In this document: positions 1 through 11,090 of the stretch, piece after piece
How the letters are laid out: the number at the start of each line of letters is the position of its first letter
Numbering within the stretch: position 1 is the first letter of the stretch
Assembly (NCBI GenBank): GCA_001632435.1
Contig: KV424000.1
Span: forward strand, 71,817-135,816
DNA from: Calocera cornea HHB12733
Taxonomy: Eukaryota; Basidiomycota; Dacrymycetes; Dacrymycetales; Dacrymycetaceae
Length of the DNA stretch: 64,000 bases
Direction: 5' to 3'
Made by a program: the position numbers and the translations under genes
Notes under the pieces: generated by a model
Database searches by the model: none
What the model was told of the DNA's origin: nothing
Seen by the model: the letters and a program-made list of their open reading frames with translations, nothing else

Positions 1-1615
1 ACCATCTCTGGTACTGTATCACAGCCTGTCGACCCAAGGCTTTGGCCAACAAAAGTCGATGCAAGCCTCCTGTAGTCGGGCAGGTAACCACGAAGCGCCT
101 AAACTCAGAAGAGCGGATCAGCAAATTTGGTAATTCCGCAATCACAAACCCGGAACACGCAGAGGCGCATCAATTACAGTTCCAGGCGACGGATCCATGC
201 TATCGGAGCTCCGGCGTTAAAGCCTAGAATCGCACTCGCTCTGAGCATCGAGGGGGTTAGATCTGACGAGTCTGATGCTCCTATGGCGCTTGTGCGGGCA
301 AGTCCGAGGAGCAGAGAGGAAAGAAGACCGCGACGGAACCGGCGATAACAATAGCCCAGGAATATGGTGATGTAGAAGTGTGTTGCCAGAATGCTCGGTA
401 GATCCCAACCACGGCTTGCTTGCCATCCCGGGAGGTTGCGAGTGGAGGTCGGAAATGAAGCTCAGAGTTTATCCACTCGAGATCGGCTCCGGGAGAACGT
501 CGAGAGGCAGCCTCCGTGTGCTCTCCCCGCAGTTACGACAATTAGCAAGGTCAAAAGGAGAGATCCTCAAGGCACCAGGAAAACTACATACCATCCTGAA
601 CGCGTCTAGTGTGATGAGACATCATGACGACACGCATATATGCGCATATATCTTGCCAAAGGGCAGCACTCACTGGCATGGCGCGTCCACCATGGAACGT
701 AGTCTGTCCAACCAGGGCCATCGAAGCTGCCGCTGCTCTAGGTAGGTAACTGCTCATGGCGGCTGCTGGAGAGACGATGTGACGTATGTTCATATTTGTG
801 CTGCCTCGGCGAAAGGTTTGGCTGGGGGAAAGCAACGAGAGCATCGGTATCTGCCGCGTACTGACGGGTTGCGCGTCGCCTGTTGTCGAGAAGTCGAGGA
901 AGTGCGTGCAGGCCGGCAGATGAGGAGGTTAGAGGAACTCAACCAGGCTACGACTGCCCTCCAGCGACATGGCGGTTGGACGACAAGGAGGGGGACGGAC
1001 TTGCCTCGCTGGCCTGGTCCTGGCCGTTTATTATATGTGCGCCTGTCGATCATTGATCCCTTACGTCACCTGCGCTGGCACGTCGCCACGTCGAGGAAGG
1101 CGAAAGCCTAAACGAGGTGGCAGTCCTCTGCGCTGGCTTCTGTGCCTGCATGGCACGCAACACATTCCCAACCCCGCATCTTCCCTGTCCAGCACATTCA
1201 TCAATTGATGGCAATTGTATGCGGGGTAGAGGCGACCAATCGCCAGCTGCCAGCTGCTAGTGCACAAAGGGGCGTCTAGGCGAGCTGAAGCTCCGGGAGC
1301 GGACGCGCCCGGATCACTGCCAGCGAGCTGCAAGTCTATTCCTCTCGGCCCGGTGGATGGGTGCGGGGTCGACGACCCCGTACTCATCGGAGCTTCGACT
1401 TGCCAGCTGGCAAGCGACAAGTCACGGTTGTAACCTGAGGCGCGATCTTCTCGTGCTGGACTTGCCTGCCTTATGATGGCGCTTCCAACGTGGATTAGAC
1501 AATACCGTCCGCTCTTCATACCAACCACTAACTTACTGTATGCTCGACTCAAGTCTATAGATGTGACAACGCAGTACATCGCCTTCTCTACATCTCGCAA
1601 ATGGGTCAAGTACTT
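1..1615. other. No gene supported
   Basis: I see no convincing gene here. Open frames on both strands are short, rich in Arg, Ser and Pro, and lack recognisable domains or a plausible exon chain. A short hydrophobic frame on the minus strand near 290-370 could be a membrane-segment remnant, but it ends at a stop without a PY-type tail. Confidence 0.4.
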
Positions 1616-2124
1616 CTATGAGCCCTCCACAACTTGATATGGCGGCGGCTCCGATATCTGTCTACTCACACTTGGCGCTCTTGGTGCCGCCTGAGTTCGC
1701 TCCGGTCCCAACACATCTCCACCATCAGGATGATGGCCCATCTCTCCCGGGACCGATAATGGCGACGTGTTTGACCGTCGTGCCCAAGCGAAAGACCTGC
1801 CGAGTAATACCGCTCTTGATGTCTTCCTGGTGCTGTCGCCGGCAGGGAGCTGCGATCCATCTCCCGGAACGCTCGACACGGCTACAAATTGCGTACCCGC
1901 TTCCAGTACAGGCAGCGCATCAACAGTTGACCGCGGGACGTGCTCTTCGTGCCTCGGCTGCGAGCGCCTGTGCATGAAACAGCCTGGCAGGACAACGAGC
2001 ACGACAACTCCTAAGATAACGATGCCGATAACGATGCCTGATCGTCTGTCAGCCTGGTGCACGAGGAGACGCATGGATGCGAATGCGCACCGGTTATGAG
2101 GGATGCATTGGGAGCAGCTCCCAT
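1616..2124 (-). CDS. Small single-pass membrane protein, PY family (PY1)
   Basis: Two exons, 2124-2091 and 2037-1616, give 151 residues. The 34-nt first exon ends in phase 1 at a GTGCGC donor, and the acceptor lies in GATCAG. The splice joins LIT to GIVIGIVILGVVVLVVL, which forms one transmembrane helix at about residues 9-30, followed by HRR, a basic stop-transfer. The tail is Ser/Pro/Arg rich and ends with PPPYQ close to the C terminus, a PPxY-type WW ligand. There is no other domain and no cleavable signal peptide is needed; the topology is probably N-out/C-in. It lies head-to-tail with two further PY genes on the same strand. An alternative start at ATG 2074 would read through the intron. 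Function is unknown; membership in the PY family is inferred from architecture. Confidence 0.72.
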
Positions 2125-2161
2125 TGTGCTACCAGTATTGCCTGTGCCTGGCTGTGCTGCA

Positions 2162-3212
2162 CTAGGTGGTACTTCGGCCATCGGTCTTGAATACTGTGAT
2201 TCTGCGGTTGAAGTGCGACTGTGGTAGAGGTGCAGTCAGAGGAGGCAACGTCGTTATTTGGGGTATCATCCAGGCAAGGACCGCGGATAACATATAATAA
2301 CATAGAACCATATGGTGATACATGGCATGATATCGTCCATAGAGTGTCGGCTCGATCGTGGGTGAAGACAGTCCGACGAGGGATCCGAGACAGAACCACA
2401 GCGGACGGCGATCTGAACCCTCGTTCCTCGAAATGTCGGAAGCGCAGCCTAGTAGGTGCCTGAGATGCTCAAACGGGTATCGTTGTAGAAACATTGGAAG
2501 AGGTATCGTACAACAATGGCATACGGTTCGTAAAGCAATCGTCGAGATCGGTTCCGTAGCTAGGCGGAACTTAGCTCCAACTGGGGTCGGTGCCGTCGAA
2601 CCTTCTCCATCAGCCATGGATGAGATGCGGAGGCTACTGGCTAGTCGACTGCTCAATCCAGTGCTCGACCTTTGTGCAGGAGGCAGTAGGGAAGATGCAG
2701 GCGGAGGTGGTCCTTGGGTAAGAGCCGCGTTTCGGAGATTGCTGGACTGTCGGCTCGGAGGTGCGCCGATGCCAGGTGTGGCTGGTTCCTCCGGTGTTCC
2801 ATATTGTCCGCTGTTTGCTGTCTGTACCGAAGATTCATACGGCGAAGGTATACTCGAGATATCCCGAGACAAAGTGGACGGGGTACGCGTGTTCATGTTG
2901 ATTGTCGTTTGGACCGGGCAGATGGCGGCTTCGGCATATGATGGCAGCTTCGCAGCATCCACCTCGCTCAGTGACGAACCGGGTACCCGGTTCACGGGCG
3001 GCGCCTGTAGTCGCAGTTCCTGAGCGATACCCTCGGCAATCTGATGGACAGCAGGAAGATACGACTTGTAGTATCTGTTGGCTACAACTGCGGAGATCGC
3101 TATCACGACCAGGAGAAGAGTGGATATGCCTCATGGATATTCAGAATCAATGCATTACAGCAGACGATATGCACTCACCAGCGAAGAGCGCAGCGATGCC
3201 GACCCCCTCCAT
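2162..3212 (-). CDS. Single-pass membrane protein, PY family (PY2)
   Basis: Exon 1 (3212-3179, 34 nt, MEGVGIAALFA then G) is followed by a GTGAGT donor. Exon 2 begins at 3129 and stays open to 2162, giving up to 333 residues. The helix ALFAGISTLLLVVIAISAVV spans the splice junction exactly as in the other PY genes. The tail has AKLPSYAEAA and IPSPYESS, the two-box arrangement of the family, then a long Ser/Pro-rich stretch. The last 120 residues or so (Cys, Tyr and hydrophobic rich) look unlike the rest and may come from an unrecognised intron or an earlier true end, so the C terminus is uncertain. It ends only 37 bp from the start of PY1. Confidence 0.6.
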
Positions 3213-3804
3213 TCTCGAGTTCAGCTTGAATGATGACAGTGGAAGGGAGTGGTTCGCTTCCTTGAAATCGTCCCGTATAGTAAGTACTATCATTTATCCC
3301 CGTGGTGTGCGGGGCGTTACCAGATCGCGCTCTGGGCAGGGTAGCCGGGTCCGGCACAGTACCTTGTCCAACAAGTGCCTTTCTCGACCCTCTGTGCCTT
3401 GCGCCCTGGCTTCCAACCAAGTCTCTTCATTGTGGACACACTGCACCGTCAGTTCGGACGTATTAGAATAAGTAGCGGGAGAAGAACGAAGGCGGCCTAC
3501 AGAACTCTTGGCGATTACCTCGTAAAAGCGCGTAGCAGAACCCTGCGACTCAATACTGTATAGCACCTGCCCGATCCCTTCTGGCTCCGTCGTATCGGGC
3601 TTGCCAAGTCCACTTATTCTTAATGTTGACATTCTTACATTATTACAAAGGCTGCAAAGTAGCAGAATCAAATTGCTCGCAGCACCACTGCTTCAAGGTG
3701 AATCAGCTCCTTATATCACTGCCTATCCAGAGGGCTGGATGTGCTCCCTGAGCTGAGAAGGAATTCTCAAAGCGTTGTGTTGAAAATGCTCCGCCATCCC
3801 GCCC

Positions 3805-4227
3805 TCAAACATGGCCCACAGGTGCAGTATCCGACATCCAACTTCTCAATTCGCGGCGTGGTGATTGAACGACCTCACAGGTATTCGGTGGCGAGGATGC
3901 CCCGACGTCGGTCGAGACCTCATAGGGCGGTGGGAGCGTCGAGCTTGTTCTCCAGTGGACAGGCGGTGGGCGTACGACTACCGTCTGCAACACGGTGCTC
4001 GGTATGGAGGCCGTATACGAGGGAAGCTCCGATGCACCAGTCGGGTTCCGGGAGAGGGTTGGTCGGTGTACTGGTGCGCGTTGAGACATCGCCTCTTCGA
4101 GATTTCGTCGGGCAGAGGAAGCCTTGTGGTTGTTGAACTTGGCTAGCAGCATTACCAGAAGCACGGCAAACAACGAAATGCTGGCGATTGCTATAGCATG
4201 GAGCACAGACGTCAGCTGAAAGCCCAT
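3805..4227 (-). CDS. Small single-pass membrane protein, PY family (PY3)
   Basis: Single-exon frame of 140 residues from ATG 4227. A hydrophobic helix (about residues 9-30, HAIAIASISLFAVLLVMLL) is followed by KFNNHKASSARR, a basic cytosolic anchor. The tail carries SELPSYTAS at about residue 67 and LPPPYEVST at about residue 98, matching the LPxY plus PPxY layout of its neighbours. Unlike most family members no intron is needed in the helix; a retained or lost intron is possible. Function unknown. The WW-ligand reading of the motifs is established knowledge, while any role in ubiquitylation is inference. Confidence 0.65.
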   Translation of the reverse strand: MGFQLTSVLHAIAIASISLFAVLLVMLLAKFNNHKASSARRNLEEAMSQRAPVHRPTLSRNPTGASELPSYTASIPSTVLQTVVVRPPPVHWRTSSTLPPPYEVSTDVGASSPPNTCEVVQSPRRELRSWMSDTAPVGHV

Positions 4228-4666
4228 TGCGCGGAAAGGGACTCGCCACCTGCAAGGATAATTGCTCCTCCACCGACGCCCATGTTGGTGACGTCCACTG
4301 GGTCAAAGGCAGAGACAGCAATGGCTGTCCGAAATCTAATGCGTGCAGATACGGTGTGATACTAATACTGCCCACGATCCCACGAGCCCCGGTCTGACGT
4401 CAACGTCATTCGTTGATGAAATAAGGTGGGCGTAATGTCTCTGATAGCTTCCTGAGGGTGAAAATCCACAAGGCTGCCAGAAGCGACATGAAGAAGCAGC
4501 TCCGTCAATTTACTAACTCGAGACTTTTTATACGCCTCGATGTCTGCTTATAGAATAATCAAATTGCCAAACGTGTCAATCATGTCGAGTCATGTATAAC
4601 AAAGAGACTGGTACAAAGGAGACATAACAAAGACAAATATGCCGCTGAGACGTTCTCGTCACTGTT
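4228..4666. other. Intergenic, no gene seen
   Basis: This is the stretch between the upstream side of PY3 and the 3' end of the sugar transporter. It is AT-richer than the coding DNA and I see no coding frame or RNA gene in it. Confidence 0.5.
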
Positions 4667-6590
4667 CTACACATGCTCGATATTCATCTTTTTCTCCTGG
4701 TCCGAGAATTCGTTAGATCCACGGCCTTCGATAAGCGCTTCGAGGCCAATACGCTTGGCGATGACCGCCTGGTGCTCCTGGTCTTTGATGGCCGTACCAG
4801 AGGTGTCGCCGAACGCCTCGTCGATTTCCTCCAGGGTAAGACCCTTCGTCTCAGGGACAAAGAACCAGATGTAGAAACCACCAAGAAGCGAAAATATGCC
4901 GAAGAAGAGGAAGGTGCCGTAGGTAATGTTGGTCATCATGGTGGGCGTAACCTGGCCGACGATGAAGTTGTTCATCCAGTTGGACGAGGCGGCTATCGAC
5001 ATGCCCTTGCCGCGGATAGACAGAGGGTACACTTCGGCAACGATGATCCATGCGCAAGGACCCCACGAGTAGCCGAAACCCATGGCGAAGACCCAGACGA
5101 GTGCGCAGGCTGCCCAGCCGGCAGCGCCGTGTGCGCCCCAGTCGCTCTGGAAGCGAGCTGTCAAGATTGCAATGATGATGTGACACGCGCCCATGAGGAA
5201 CGCCCCCGAAATGAGGACTGGCTTGCGGCCAAGATCGTCGACCCAGATGACCGCTGGGATGGTAGCGAGCCACATGACGATGCCAACGACGCCGGTCGCA
5301 AGCAGTTGGACAGTGTTACCGGTCAAGCCAAGAGCGCCGAAAATGGAGGGAGCATAGTACAGAATCGCGTTGACACCAGTCCACTGCTGGAAGAACATGG
5401 TGATGCACCCGACAGCGGTCCTGCGGAGGAATACTGGGCACCGGATCAGCACTGCCCTTGCATATACGAGGTTCAACTCACCTGGATTCGCGACCAGGCT
5501 CCAGTAGCTGTGAAGGCCGAGCAAGAGGTCGTCGTGGAACGTGCCCGCCTGATACTGTGGGAACATCTCCTGACTGATCTCCTTCTCGAAGATGACCTGC
5601 GCCCGAATCTCGAGGAACTCGATCTGGACAAGCTCGTGGTCGGCAGCAAGACGGCGAGCATGGGAAAGCACTGCGAGCGCCTCGTCATCCCTGCCCACGC
5701 TGATGAGCCAACGTGGGGAGTAGGGCATGAAGAGGATGCCGGCACCAAGTATGAGGGCGGGGACCAGCTGGAGCGCAAGCGGGAGACGCCATGCAGCCTC
5801 CGATTGCGTTGATCCCGTACCGCCAATATAGTTGGTGCCGTAGTCGATCCAGAAGGAGATCATAATACCGAAGGTGATGGCCAGCTGCTGGAGGGCGACG
5901 AGCGAGCCCCGAACTTCGGGCGGAGCCAATTCGGCGTTGTATAGAGGTACGGCCATCGACAGAGCGCCGACACCCATCCCAGTCACGAAGCGACCGCCGT
6001 AGATAGACGACGGCTGGTATGCGCAGGTCTGCACGATGACACCAATGCAGAACACGAAAACAGCGGAGAATATGGTCCATTTCCGGGACAGGCGGTCGCA
6101 AACTAACAGTCTTCGTCAGACACAAGCTTTCAATACGGGAATATCGCTTACTGTAACCAGTATTGAGCACGCCAAACCAGGCGCCAAGCTCGAGGATGGA
6201 GACGAGCCACCCCTTGGTGCCAGGGTCGTTGACGGCGGAAGCCATGCGCTGGTCAAAGGTGTACATTCTGGCTCAACGATCAGTACCTCCACATCCAAAT
6301 AGGGTGCTCCCCGTGGGGCGGCGCAACCCCACGGGTAGCGATGAGCTAACGTACGTCAGGACGCTGGAGAAGACACCCTGGTTGTAGCCTGTTGCGTATG
6401 TGTTGGCACGGCTGCAAGGCTAATCGAGGCTATCGCACTCACCATAGAGGAGACCACCCAGAGATGCAAAGACCGCGATCGCAAATATGCGTCGGTTGTG
6501 GACGAGACCTGCCCAGCCTCCCTTACCCGCGAGTGCGAGACGGCGGGCTGCGGCCTGGGAATGACCGGCCGTTGCTGCTCCTCCTGCCAT
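4667..6590 (-). CDS. MFS sugar transporter (hexose/polyol-type permease)
   Basis: Five exons (6590-6443, 6388-6355, 6267-6152, 6102-5482, 5433-4667) encode 561 residues. Predicted role is proton-coupled monosaccharide uptake at the plasma membrane. Sugar-porter signatures are present: LLYGYNQGVFSSVL in helix 1, DRLSRKW in loop 2-3, GRFVTGMGVG followed by YNAELAPPEVRGSLVALQQ, SPRWLISVGR after helix 6, QQWTGVNAILYYAPSIF in helix 7, DDLGRKP in loop 8-9 and VPETKGLTLEEIDEAF at the cytosolic C terminus. The start is set by MAGGAATAGHSQ, with the helix-1 motif rebuilt only by splicing. The 48-nt fourth intron is a multiple of three, so the genomic frame reads through it; splicing to CCCAG gives NPVFLRRTAVGC, which fits the family better. 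The exact substrate cannot be read from sequence. Confidence 0.92.
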
Positions 6591-8329
6591 GGTGTCGTTA
6601 GCGTAACGGCGGTAGTGTTCTCTGCGTCGAATTGGCCTCCGGTCCTCGTCAGGATAAGTCGGCGGCCAGCAAACAAGCAGGGTAGGGAAAGGGCAAGACG
6701 CAATCGATCGTGCCGACTCAGCAGCTCAGGTTAAATAGGAGCCCGTCCGGCCGGCATGACCTCCCCACGCGCGTGGACATGCATCATTCCGGGGAAATCT
6801 GCACTCCCCGCCCATCTGCCCCGGACGATCAGGACAGAAGAGGCAGGTTCGCGGGGTGATGAATGGTCGTAACCCCGTTTGGAAGGCGGTCCTTCAGGCA
6901 CCTTGCGCTTGCAGTTGAGGTCATGCCCCCCTGCGCGCAGCACGCGAGCGCATCAGGCGAATTCATCGGCGGGGATGAACAGGTGCGCTGGCCCGGAGAA
7001 GACCGGAGTGTCCAGGCGGGGCAGAAAAGAGAAGAGAAGAGAGATTGCAAGTGTGTAAGGACAACGGGGACGGCGGTGTGACCGTCGCTTCGCGAAGCGC
7101 CGGAGCACGCTTGTTGAGGGGACCCCGGGTGGGGCGTGCAAGCTAAGTTGGGTTCTGACTGGGGAAACCGCGCTGGAGCGGTGCGAAAGATGGAAATCGA
7201 GTCGGCTCGGACGTGACAAAAGTGCTGATAGCTCCGGTTGGGGTGCATACCGATGACCGTTTATTCATAGCCGCCTGCTGGTGCATGGGGGAGACTGCCG
7301 AGGCTTCGGATCCGCCAGCAATCAGAGCTCAATCAGAACGCTCCAGCTCCTGTCTCTGCTCCGCTCGTTAGTCACCTGGCTGCAGTCGCCGGTATATGGA
7401 TTCAGTAGAGCATTAGTCCAGAAGACGTCATGTCGGTAAAACGTTGAGAGAAGCAGTCTGCAAATGAAAACACTTGAGCAGACGATGGGCCTGGGACGGA
7501 CGGGGCGACGGACGTGCGACGGCCGGTGACAGGGGTCCGCCGATGACGCGCGTTTCGGCGGCTTCACTTTCTCACGAGATTCTCCCGGGCGCATGGTGCC
7601 GCCGGAGATACGATCGTAGTTTGTCCGAGAGCGTCAGGGCAGGGAAAGGCAGCCGACCAGATTGTTTAATGGAAACATGACATAAGTCACTGTGTTGTGA
7701 TTGGTGGCTCTTTTCGCGCTATAGTCGACGTCAGGTCTCTCACGGGCGTATACTTTACGCTTGCGAGCATCGCTGGATGCTGCAGCAGGGACGCGATGAT
7801 GATATCCCGGAGAAGGGCAGGCAGCCATAGGCGGCACACAGGCTGGGAGCGGAGAAAGAGCCGGATTGGAAGGGATATACAGACTAAAATATCGAACGGT
7901 GCGGTGCCCAAGGGGTAAGGCACGATGGCCGCTGCTTACTCCGGGGCGAGAGCGGGGAGCCGCATCAGATCGAGCCGAAATCGGAAAGCGTGCGGGAACG
8001 TAATCAAATTGCAAACCGAGCACCAGAAGGGATGCCGTGGGGAAAAGGGACCAAGCCGTGCCGTTCGGGATTGATGGGGATGGGGATGAGCCAGAAGGGT
8101 CGTTGGAAGAGAAGAGAGGGAATTGCCGTGCCGTTTTATGGAATAAGTTGGGTCTCCGTGCCCTCGCTGTTGCCGCCTCCTTGCCCCCACCTCCTCGCAC
8201 GCATGGTCTACGCCGCCCCTAGCTTCGGTTTTCCTCAACTCTCTCTCCGCCGTTATCCACTTGCGTACATGCTCCCGGGAAGCGCTCATCGCTCGCTCTC
8301 TGGACGGGCGTCAGTTCACGCTTGATACG
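6591..8329. other. Intergenic, no gene seen
   Basis: About 1.7 kb between the transporter start and the cornichon 3' end. Several GC-rich frames occur, including a 188-codon minus frame at 7634-8200, but they are low-complexity Arg/Ser/Pro sequences without domains or a splice pattern. The part next to 6590 is presumably the transporter promoter. Confidence 0.45.
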
Positions 8330-9066
8330 TCACGCATATGGCTCACCCTGGATAAGCGCCAGAATCATCCTACACGCATACTCCAGTCAGCGACCAATGC
8401 CAAGTAATATACGGATGAGCAGGCGCACCGGTAGAGATAGTAGAAGAAGCTGAGGAGGTAAAAGCCCAGCTTGAAGAAACACTCTCGTTTGTGCCCGCTG
8501 AGCGTCCGGAAGATCTCCGTCGCGTCGTACATGTGGTTCTTTTGATTTACCCTGCGCGGCAGTCAGATGGTTGCTCTTTCATCTACCTCACCGTGCTATG
8601 CGCATATACACAGCGCCGGTGTAGAAGGGACGGACGCACTTGTTTGCATTGTACAGCACTAGTGGGACGTTGAGCAGGAACGTGAACCACTGTCCGCACA
8701 GCAGGAAGAGCACTGTCAACGTGGCGTGGGCGATCATTTCCGGTAGGACAAACTGCGTGCATCTGTCAGCATACATTCCTGCTTGTACGAAGGCAAGCAG
8801 ACGGCGCACTTGATTCAGTTTGTTGCACAGGTCGATCGGGTTGATGTAGTCGCATTCCAGGTCGGAGAACATGATTATCTGGCTCAGGGTCAGCAAGAAA
8901 ACACACTGAGCAGCAGCGCCGGGTGTACGCACGAAGAACACCATTGTAAACAGCAGCCCTGCGGCTGCGAGCACCGAGAAGAGGAACAACCACCCTGTGT
9001 CGTCATCGTCAGCCGTGCATGCATCCCAACACGCCCCCAAAACGAGCGGGACGCACAGCCTCCCAT
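8330..9066 (-). CDS. ERV14: Cornichon/Erv14 family COPII cargo receptor
   Basis: Six exons (9066-9057, 8994-8933, 8878-8810, 8752-8640, 8551-8429, 8369-8330) give 138 residues, the normal Erv14 length. Erv14 is a multi-span ER protein that packages transmembrane cargo into COPII vesicles. Recognisable blocks are [39 protein letters not shown] (the conserved acidic/Asn-Pro block), [44 protein letters not shown] and [19 protein letters not shown]. The start is a 10-nt first exon, ATGGGAGGCT, before a GTGCGT donor, giving MGGWW; no other ATG is in frame with the first helix. All introns are 49-89 nt. It lies about 2 kb from Rer1, another ER-Golgi sorting gene. Confidence 0.95.
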
Positions 9067-9565
9067 TGTTGGCAGCAGTCTATAGACAGGTGGTGGCGAG
9101 CACTGAAGCTGAGATAGGGAGACAGAGGGGAGGAGAGGTGTACTGGAGCAACAGGACGTGGGCAGGAGGCGTGGGTCGTCAGCGTCCGGCGTGGGCTGCG
9201 AAAGAGGGAGAAGCCCTGTCCGCTCACGTGGAGAGTTGCTTCCGACGCGTCACCCTCAAACGTCCCCATCCTCATCTTCTCCTCCTCCAAACGACCATAT
9301 AGTATTGGGGGGGTTGAAGACGTGCTGGAAGTGGAGATACATAGTGGTAAATTGGAGGATGTTCCCAAGCACTCCGGCCCCGTCCCCCAGTCGATCCGAT
9401 CCGCCATGCTCGGCTGAAAGCTAAGAAAGGCACTTCCCAGGAGTGCCTGCGTGTGCCTTGCGGCAAGTCGCGGCCGGGAGACCAGAGGCAGGAAAATGCA
9501 GGGAGAGGGAAGAGGTGGAGTAGGGATGACTTTTACTTATCACAGTAAGCTAGTGAGTTAATACA
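9067..9565. other. Intergenic, cornichon upstream region
   Basis: Upstream region of the cornichon gene. No coding frame, tRNA or clear core promoter element was recognised. Confidence 0.4.
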
Positions 9566-10117
9566 CTAGTCAACTATGTAACTGCCACGTTTGTCTCGCA
9601 TTTCCCGGGACACCCCTGGCGCAAGATGTGAAGATTCAACGTCAGTTGTCACCTTCTCCGGATGAGTTACGCCATTCTCTGTGTCCGGATTCTGGTTTCC
9701 GATGTGGGTGGCGCAGTTCGATTCACCTAACTGGTTGTTATCAACTGGCCTGTTGACAATGTCGCGTAGTATGTAGTTATACCGCAACCAAACACCCGCC
9801 ACCGCTTGCCCATCCCGTTGTCCAGCATACATACAGAAGCGACACTCCCGCGATCGACCTGAACGTTGCAAGACGATCAGTAACCAGCCAACCAAGCTAT
9901 CGATACCAGGGGACAAGATCAGGGGTGTCAAGTTCTGGAGCCCGTCCGGGGCCGTAGCCCCGGATATCTCCCTGAAGAAATTCTACGAAGTAGACATCAT
10001 CTGTCCTAGCCGAAAATCCACTCACCTCTACGCACTCATCGCCCCGCATCTCTAAGTCCATTCGGAGCAACCCGACGTCGCTGAAGTTGAAGTCGAATCC
10101 AAGGTGGATCCAGATGC
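9566..10117 (-). CDS. Unrecognised gene, 3' portion only; two possible terminal exons
   Basis: A minus-strand exon starts at 10117 after a strong polypyrimidine tract and GAG acceptor, and reads GIWIHLGFDFNFSDVGLLRM onward to DECVE. From there two models are equally open. Reading through gives DDVYFVEFLQGDIRGYGPGR and a stop at 9897. Splicing at the perfect GTGAGT to CTCCAG joins NLTPLILSPGIDSLVGWLLIVL and continues to 9566 with a hydrophilic tail ending SYIVD. The second model contains one hydrophobic segment like the neighbouring PY proteins, but no PPxY box. Upstream exons are not resolved, so the product is partial. I do not recognise a family. Confidence 0.35.
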
Positions 10118-11090
10118 CTCAAAAGAGGGAGGGGAAAAAATTGGGGACGCTGCGCGAGAGTAAGCCCCGTTGTGTTCCGGGCTCCCTCCCCCAGCAGGGG
10201 AGTTCGCAGCCCGGGACCGCATAACTATCCACGATGAGGAACGAGTGTTGCAGCCGGACGCGTTCCCTGCCCTTCCATCCTTGCGCCTCGCTCCGCCCAA
10301 CGTACAAGTACACCGTCCCCGAGCGGCTCATATCTTCGCCTGCTCGGGTCTGGTGCACACGCGCGCGGGGCGCCGAAGCCTAGGGAGGAGGCGCGCAGTG
10401 GTCCGGTTGGGCGGTCAACGGCCGCGGCAGAGGCGGGAGGGGCGGAGCACCGCCTCGCTCGCTCGCAAAGCGTGCAAGCAGAGGCGGAATCGCAGCCGGC
10501 CCACTCCCACTGCCTCCCCTTCTGACCAGCACACGCGTGTTCCGCCAACCCCGTCGCTCACAAACGCGCACAGCAGCCTGCCCTGCCCAGCGAGCCTCGC
10601 CCCACGCATCCCCGCCGTGCTCAAAGGCGGCCGCTTTCCGCGCGCGGGGCTCCTGCCCAAGAATAAAGCCGGGAGGGGTCGTCAGCTGCTGTGCCTGTGT
10701 GGGAGCTGCGGGGAGGGGTGCCAGGTAGCGGGACTGCCTGGCGGGCGCGTGCGTGGTGTTCGGTGGGAGGCGGCCACCCTGCCTATTTCTCCGGGGACTT
10801 TCCCCACAGCGGAGTGGGGAAGGAGCGAGTCGAGTGGCTGCCCTTCCCGTGCGTCGAGCTGCGTCGGCGGTCCTTCGCTGCAGCGTCGTGGGCTCCAGAG
10901 AGCCTGGCAGGCCAATCGCCCCCGCGCGGGCGAGCAGAAAAAGTGTGCGGGCTGCGGGCTCCACGTGCTCGCACAGCCACTCGCAGCCCATTCCAGCCCA
11001 CGTCGTCGGCTCGCCCTCAACGATCGCCCGCCGCCCCCAGCCCTCGCCCCCCCCGCTCTTGCTTCTCTACGACCAACGCCGACAGAGACG
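10118..11090. other. GC-rich region upstream of Rer1
   Basis: Very GC-rich DNA with long frames on both strands, typical of GC bias rather than coding. It may contain 5' exons of the minus-strand gene ending at 9566-10117 and the Rer1 promoter and leader. No model could be supported. Confidence 0.35.

Noticed and set aside
290..380. Hydrophobic minus-strand frame resembling a PY helix
   Set aside because: It ends at a stop directly after the helix, has no PY tail and no first exon with the family splice pattern.
1061..1609. 182-codon minus frame
   Set aside because: No recognisable motif or membrane segment, and composition unlike the supported genes nearby.
4673..5812. 379-codon frame antisense to the sugar transporter
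   Set aside because: Sense strand has unmistakable transporter motifs; the antisense product is charged low-complexity sequence.
7634..8200. 188-codon minus frame upstream of the transporter
   Set aside because: Ser/Pro/Arg-rich, no domain, no splice context, no paralog in the window.
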